Shown here in pieces: positions 1-24,500 of a DNA stretch of 24,500 nucleotides. The stretch lies in assembly GCA_003024985.2 (NCBI GenBank), contig PXIH01S0007023.1; one strand, given 5' to 3'. A model generated the notes under the pieces. That model was not told where the DNA came from and made no database searches. It saw only the letters and a program-made list of their open reading frames with translations. The DNA comes from Euperipatoides rowelli. Its lineage: Eukaryota > Onychophora > Udeonychophora > Euonychophora > Peripatopsidae. Position 1 is the first letter of the stretch, and each line of letters opens with the position of its first letter. A program made the position numbers and the translations under genes.

Positions 1-231
1 ATGGACCAACTACGCCTGTCCCACCTAGCTCCCAACCCTAACACACCACACAATGCACCACTGGATGATTTGACTCATCAGAGAGCCATGGTTAGCCATG
101 AGACGTCACTGGAAAGCCCACAGACATCAATCCAACTACCGGAGCTAGGACTACCGGAAAAGACCTCTCCAAGACCCTTAAGGTACTCTACAAGGCCTCG
201 GAAACCTCCAGACCGCCTCAACCTAACTTAA
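1..231 (+). mobile_element. C-terminal end of a Ty3/gypsy-type pol reading frame (fragment)
   Basis: An open frame runs from the window edge to a TAA at 229-231. The last residues, RYSTRPRKPPDRLNL, form a proline- and arginine-rich tail of the type that closes integrase in Ty3/gypsy polyproteins. The protein is immediately followed by a purine tract and a presumed 3' LTR, the expected order for an LTR retrotransposon. The apparent ATG at position 1 is only the window edge. The element is on the plus strand, opposite to TMEM67, inside its intron. The family assignment is inference from layout and tail composition. Confidence 0.65.
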
Positions 232-419
232 GGGAGGGAGATATTGTGATGTATTTACTATGCATCACAAGATTGTGATGTATTTAACATACAGCACAAG
301 ATTGCATGCACTGGAGACACTGCATATAAATGCATTGTTATGTTTTAGAATGTTATATTAAAAATATGAATTAGCTGTTCTAAAGTTTTATGTCTGGTCC
401 TTTTAGTAAAGACTTAACA
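230..419 (+). repeat. Polypurine tract and short candidate 3' LTR
   Basis: A purine tract (aagggagggaga, 230-241) directly follows the pol stop codon. The candidate LTR starts with TGTGATG at 245 and ends with TTAACA at 419, about 175 bp. It has a TATA-like box (tatAAA) at 325-330. Its first 58 bp consist of two copies of a 29-bp unit (244-272 and 273-301). The right border is only a guess from the TG..CA rule; no target duplication can be tested because the 5' LTR is outside the window. Confidence 0.5.
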
Positions 420-605
420 GTTAATAATTGGTAAAAATAAAATAATAGCAATAAAACAAACAGTTGTCTGGAAAGGAGTAATGAGAGATTAGAACAGAAG
501 AAAGAAGTTTTATTTTTATTATTCACTAATTATAAAAAAGTTTGAGTACAATAGATGTAAAAAAAAAGTGTCTAAATAATCATATTTACATAAAAAACAA
601 CTTAC

Positions 606-22910
<22,305 letters not shown>

Positions 22911-23182
22911 CTGTAAATTAAAAAATAAAAATAAATAGACAACATCTAAGCACTGTAAACTTTTTTTTTTCATTTTAATAAAGTATTCAACTCAAAATTT
23001 AACTTCAGTACAATAATCTAAATTAACCTAAATGGTTATTTATTCAGTTCTTTAGACTATGTACATTTAAATTTATAATATGTAGCTGAAATGCACAGGA
23101 TGACAAATTTAAAACAAGATAATCAATAAAAACAATAATGTCATATTCAGTTCATATACAATATTTTCCATATTTATATATA

Positions 23183-23425
23183 CTAGTAATCCAGTGTTGG
23201 TCGAAATTCGACCAATAAGAAATTCCTTTGTTAAAAGCTGCCACTCCTTTGTAAAAAGCCGCCACAATGCTAAACAATGAATGTTTTAATTTTATATATA
23301 AATTTTAGCTCATTGCACTCCATCTCCATATAAATTTTAACTCTGCCAAATGTCACACTCCTCCATGCGCCCAATATGCTTAAAAAGGGATCCAAAGTTT
23401 TCCCTTCACGTATTAATATATACTG
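23183..23425. repeat. Hairpin-bearing dispersed repeat candidate
   Basis: The 9-bp arms TTGGTCGAA (23197-23205) and TTCGACCAA (23207-23215) are separated by one base. The block that follows has paired motifs (AAAGCTGCCACTCCTTTG / AAAGCCGCCAC; ATATAAATTTTA twice) and is bounded by TATATACTAGTAAT on the left and ACGTATTAATATATACT on the right. The borders suggest a mobile element but no target duplication is seen. Confidence 0.35.
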
Positions 23426-24347
23426 TAGATAAAAAAAAATAGGCAACATAAATCAAATTCTGGGAAATAATGATCACAAAATGATTAAAATTAATTGAAT
23501 AAATTATTTTATGCTATGGAGTAAAAAAAATTATAATAATTATATTCTATATAGAAAAGTAATTGCACAAAAGAAATAATCCACATAAACATTGTATATT
23601 AGGCTAATCTGAAAGCTGTAATCCATTAAGGAAATATGATTTTGTTTCAGAATCTCTGTTTCAAAGATGGTGCTTGAAGATGTTTCTCAGAAATCTATGA
23701 ACTTCAAACAAAATGCCACAAGATATTAAAATAGAACCTTCTGTATATTAAAATATATTAAAGTTTCTCCATGAATATAAGAAGGCAGTGAAGATCAGAG
23801 AGAGCAAACAGAGAGAAGACATGAATGCTGAAAGAAAATAAGAAAATGAGGAGCAAAATAAAAAGGAAACACCAAGCAATAATGAAAAACACTATATGAC
23901 TAGACGGGACACAACTATAAATAGACCAGCAAAATACAGACATGGTCCCTAGGGCAATGTGATTTCCGCATTATAAATTTTATGGATTAGTAAAAGAGAC
24001 TATTTTTACGAATTTGGATAATATGAAGGGGGTGTCATGATGTCATAGTGATGACAGTGAGCCGCAATTAAGGGGAACCATGAAGAAGCATGGAATAAAA
24101 ACTTGATTGTATCTAATCTGTGGATGGATGTTATTTTAGACTAATGATACATCATAGGTGCATTCAACATGGCCAATATTTCATAATTCTAATTATTAAA
24201 TATTATGCATGTCATATCTATGATTTCAAGCATTAATGAAAAAAAAGACAACAAACCTTAAAGTGAATTCTCACAAAGAATTTTAATATTATTTGTTAAT
24301 TAAATATAATAAATATCCATGTTATTTTTAATTACTGTATTAGCTAT

Positions 24348-24500
24348 TTAACCCTTTCGTAATTTATTTATTTTTTTGGATTTTTCAAGTGGTTCTGAAA
24401 TTTTGACTTTAACCCTTACCAATCCTATGTCGGAAGTTATCCGACATTGAAAAAGTTCATTTCCTATCCACTAACGGATCATTTCCGACATAAATTATTA
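24348..24500. mobile_element. Candidate piggyBac-like ends (TTAACCCTT)
   Basis: TTAA followed by CCCTTTCG occurs at 24348 and TTAA followed by CCCTTACC at 24409. piggyBac-type elements insert at TTAA and begin CCCT. After the second site, ATGTCGGA and TCCGACAT (24427-24446) form a short inverted repeat, and TTCCGACAT recurs at 24483-24491. The rest of any element would lie beyond the window edge. Confidence 0.3.

Larger units (their letters stand above)
22911..24500 (-). other. Partial TMEM67 intron upstream of exon a
   Basis: No exon matching the expected preceding meckelin segment was found here. The stretch holds a hairpin-bearing repeat near 23180-23425 and two TTAACCCTT-type candidate transposon ends after 24348. 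The minus frame at 23758-23943 is a hydrophobic low-complexity translation of purine-rich DNA and is not taken as a gene. Confidence 0.75.

Noticed and set aside
1-605. C-terminal meckelin exon in the left edge
   Set aside because: The minus strand of 1-605 has no frame resembling HKEMDYFIKDK or the later membrane spans; the space holds an LTR element and AT-rich DNA.
22911-24500. Upstream meckelin exon at the right edge
   Set aside because: No minus-strand frame ending in phase 0 with the expected hydrophobic segment was found; the 23758-23943 frame is a low-complexity translation.

Overview
This is animal (metazoan) genomic DNA. It is AT-rich (roughly 70% A+T by eye), consists mostly of introns and decayed transposons, and carries eight short exons of one conserved ciliary gene on the minus strand. 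The gene is TMEM67 (meckelin, MKS3), a multipass membrane protein of the ciliary transition zone. Exon translations read in order from right to left align with vertebrate meckelin as remembered, and contain family blocks such as [61 protein letters not shown] and FL.(S/A)FIDH. All eight exons have GT..AG borders and compatible phases. Together they encode 292 residues, about the third quarter to last tenth of the protein. The N-terminal exons lie beyond 24500, and the last roughly 105 codons lie to the left of position 1. The species cannot be fixed; an invertebrate with a draft assembly (one N at 15620) fits best.

Layout on the + axis: 1-605 is an intron holding the 3' end of a Ty3/gypsy-type LTR retrotransposon. 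Position 606-682 is an exon. The intron at 683-4714 holds a 753-bp inverted-repeat DNA element and a broken non-LTR reverse transcriptase. A 31-nt microexon lies at 4715-4745. The intron at 4746-5916 has a relative of the 753-bp element and a hairpin between direct repeats. Exons follow at 5917-6033 and 6664-6780, separated by a short intron with a tandem repeat. The intron at 6781-10702 has a foldback element and two tandem arrays. An exon lies at 10703-10783. The intron at 10784-14198 has a reverse transcriptase remnant split by a 571-bp element. An exon lies at 14199-14324. The intron at 14325-19835 has a tandem duplication and a perfect 64-bp palindrome. An exon lies at 19836-20075. The intron at 20076-22823 has another reverse transcriptase tail and a pogo-like remnant. 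The last exon is 22824-22910, followed to the right end by an intron with candidate transposon ends.

The only functional gene recognised is TMEM67. Every coding retroelement remnant whose strand can be read is on the plus strand, antisense to it. Main points for a second look: the 31-nt microexon that restores the frame; a DNA element whose interior is built from repeated copies of its own subterminal motif; a perfect spacer-free palindrome; strong over-representation of the 7-mer TACAGTA/TACTGTA; and an unidentified minus-strand reading frame inside a broken retrotransposon. I saw no CRISPR array, rRNA, tRNA or prokaryotic gene.
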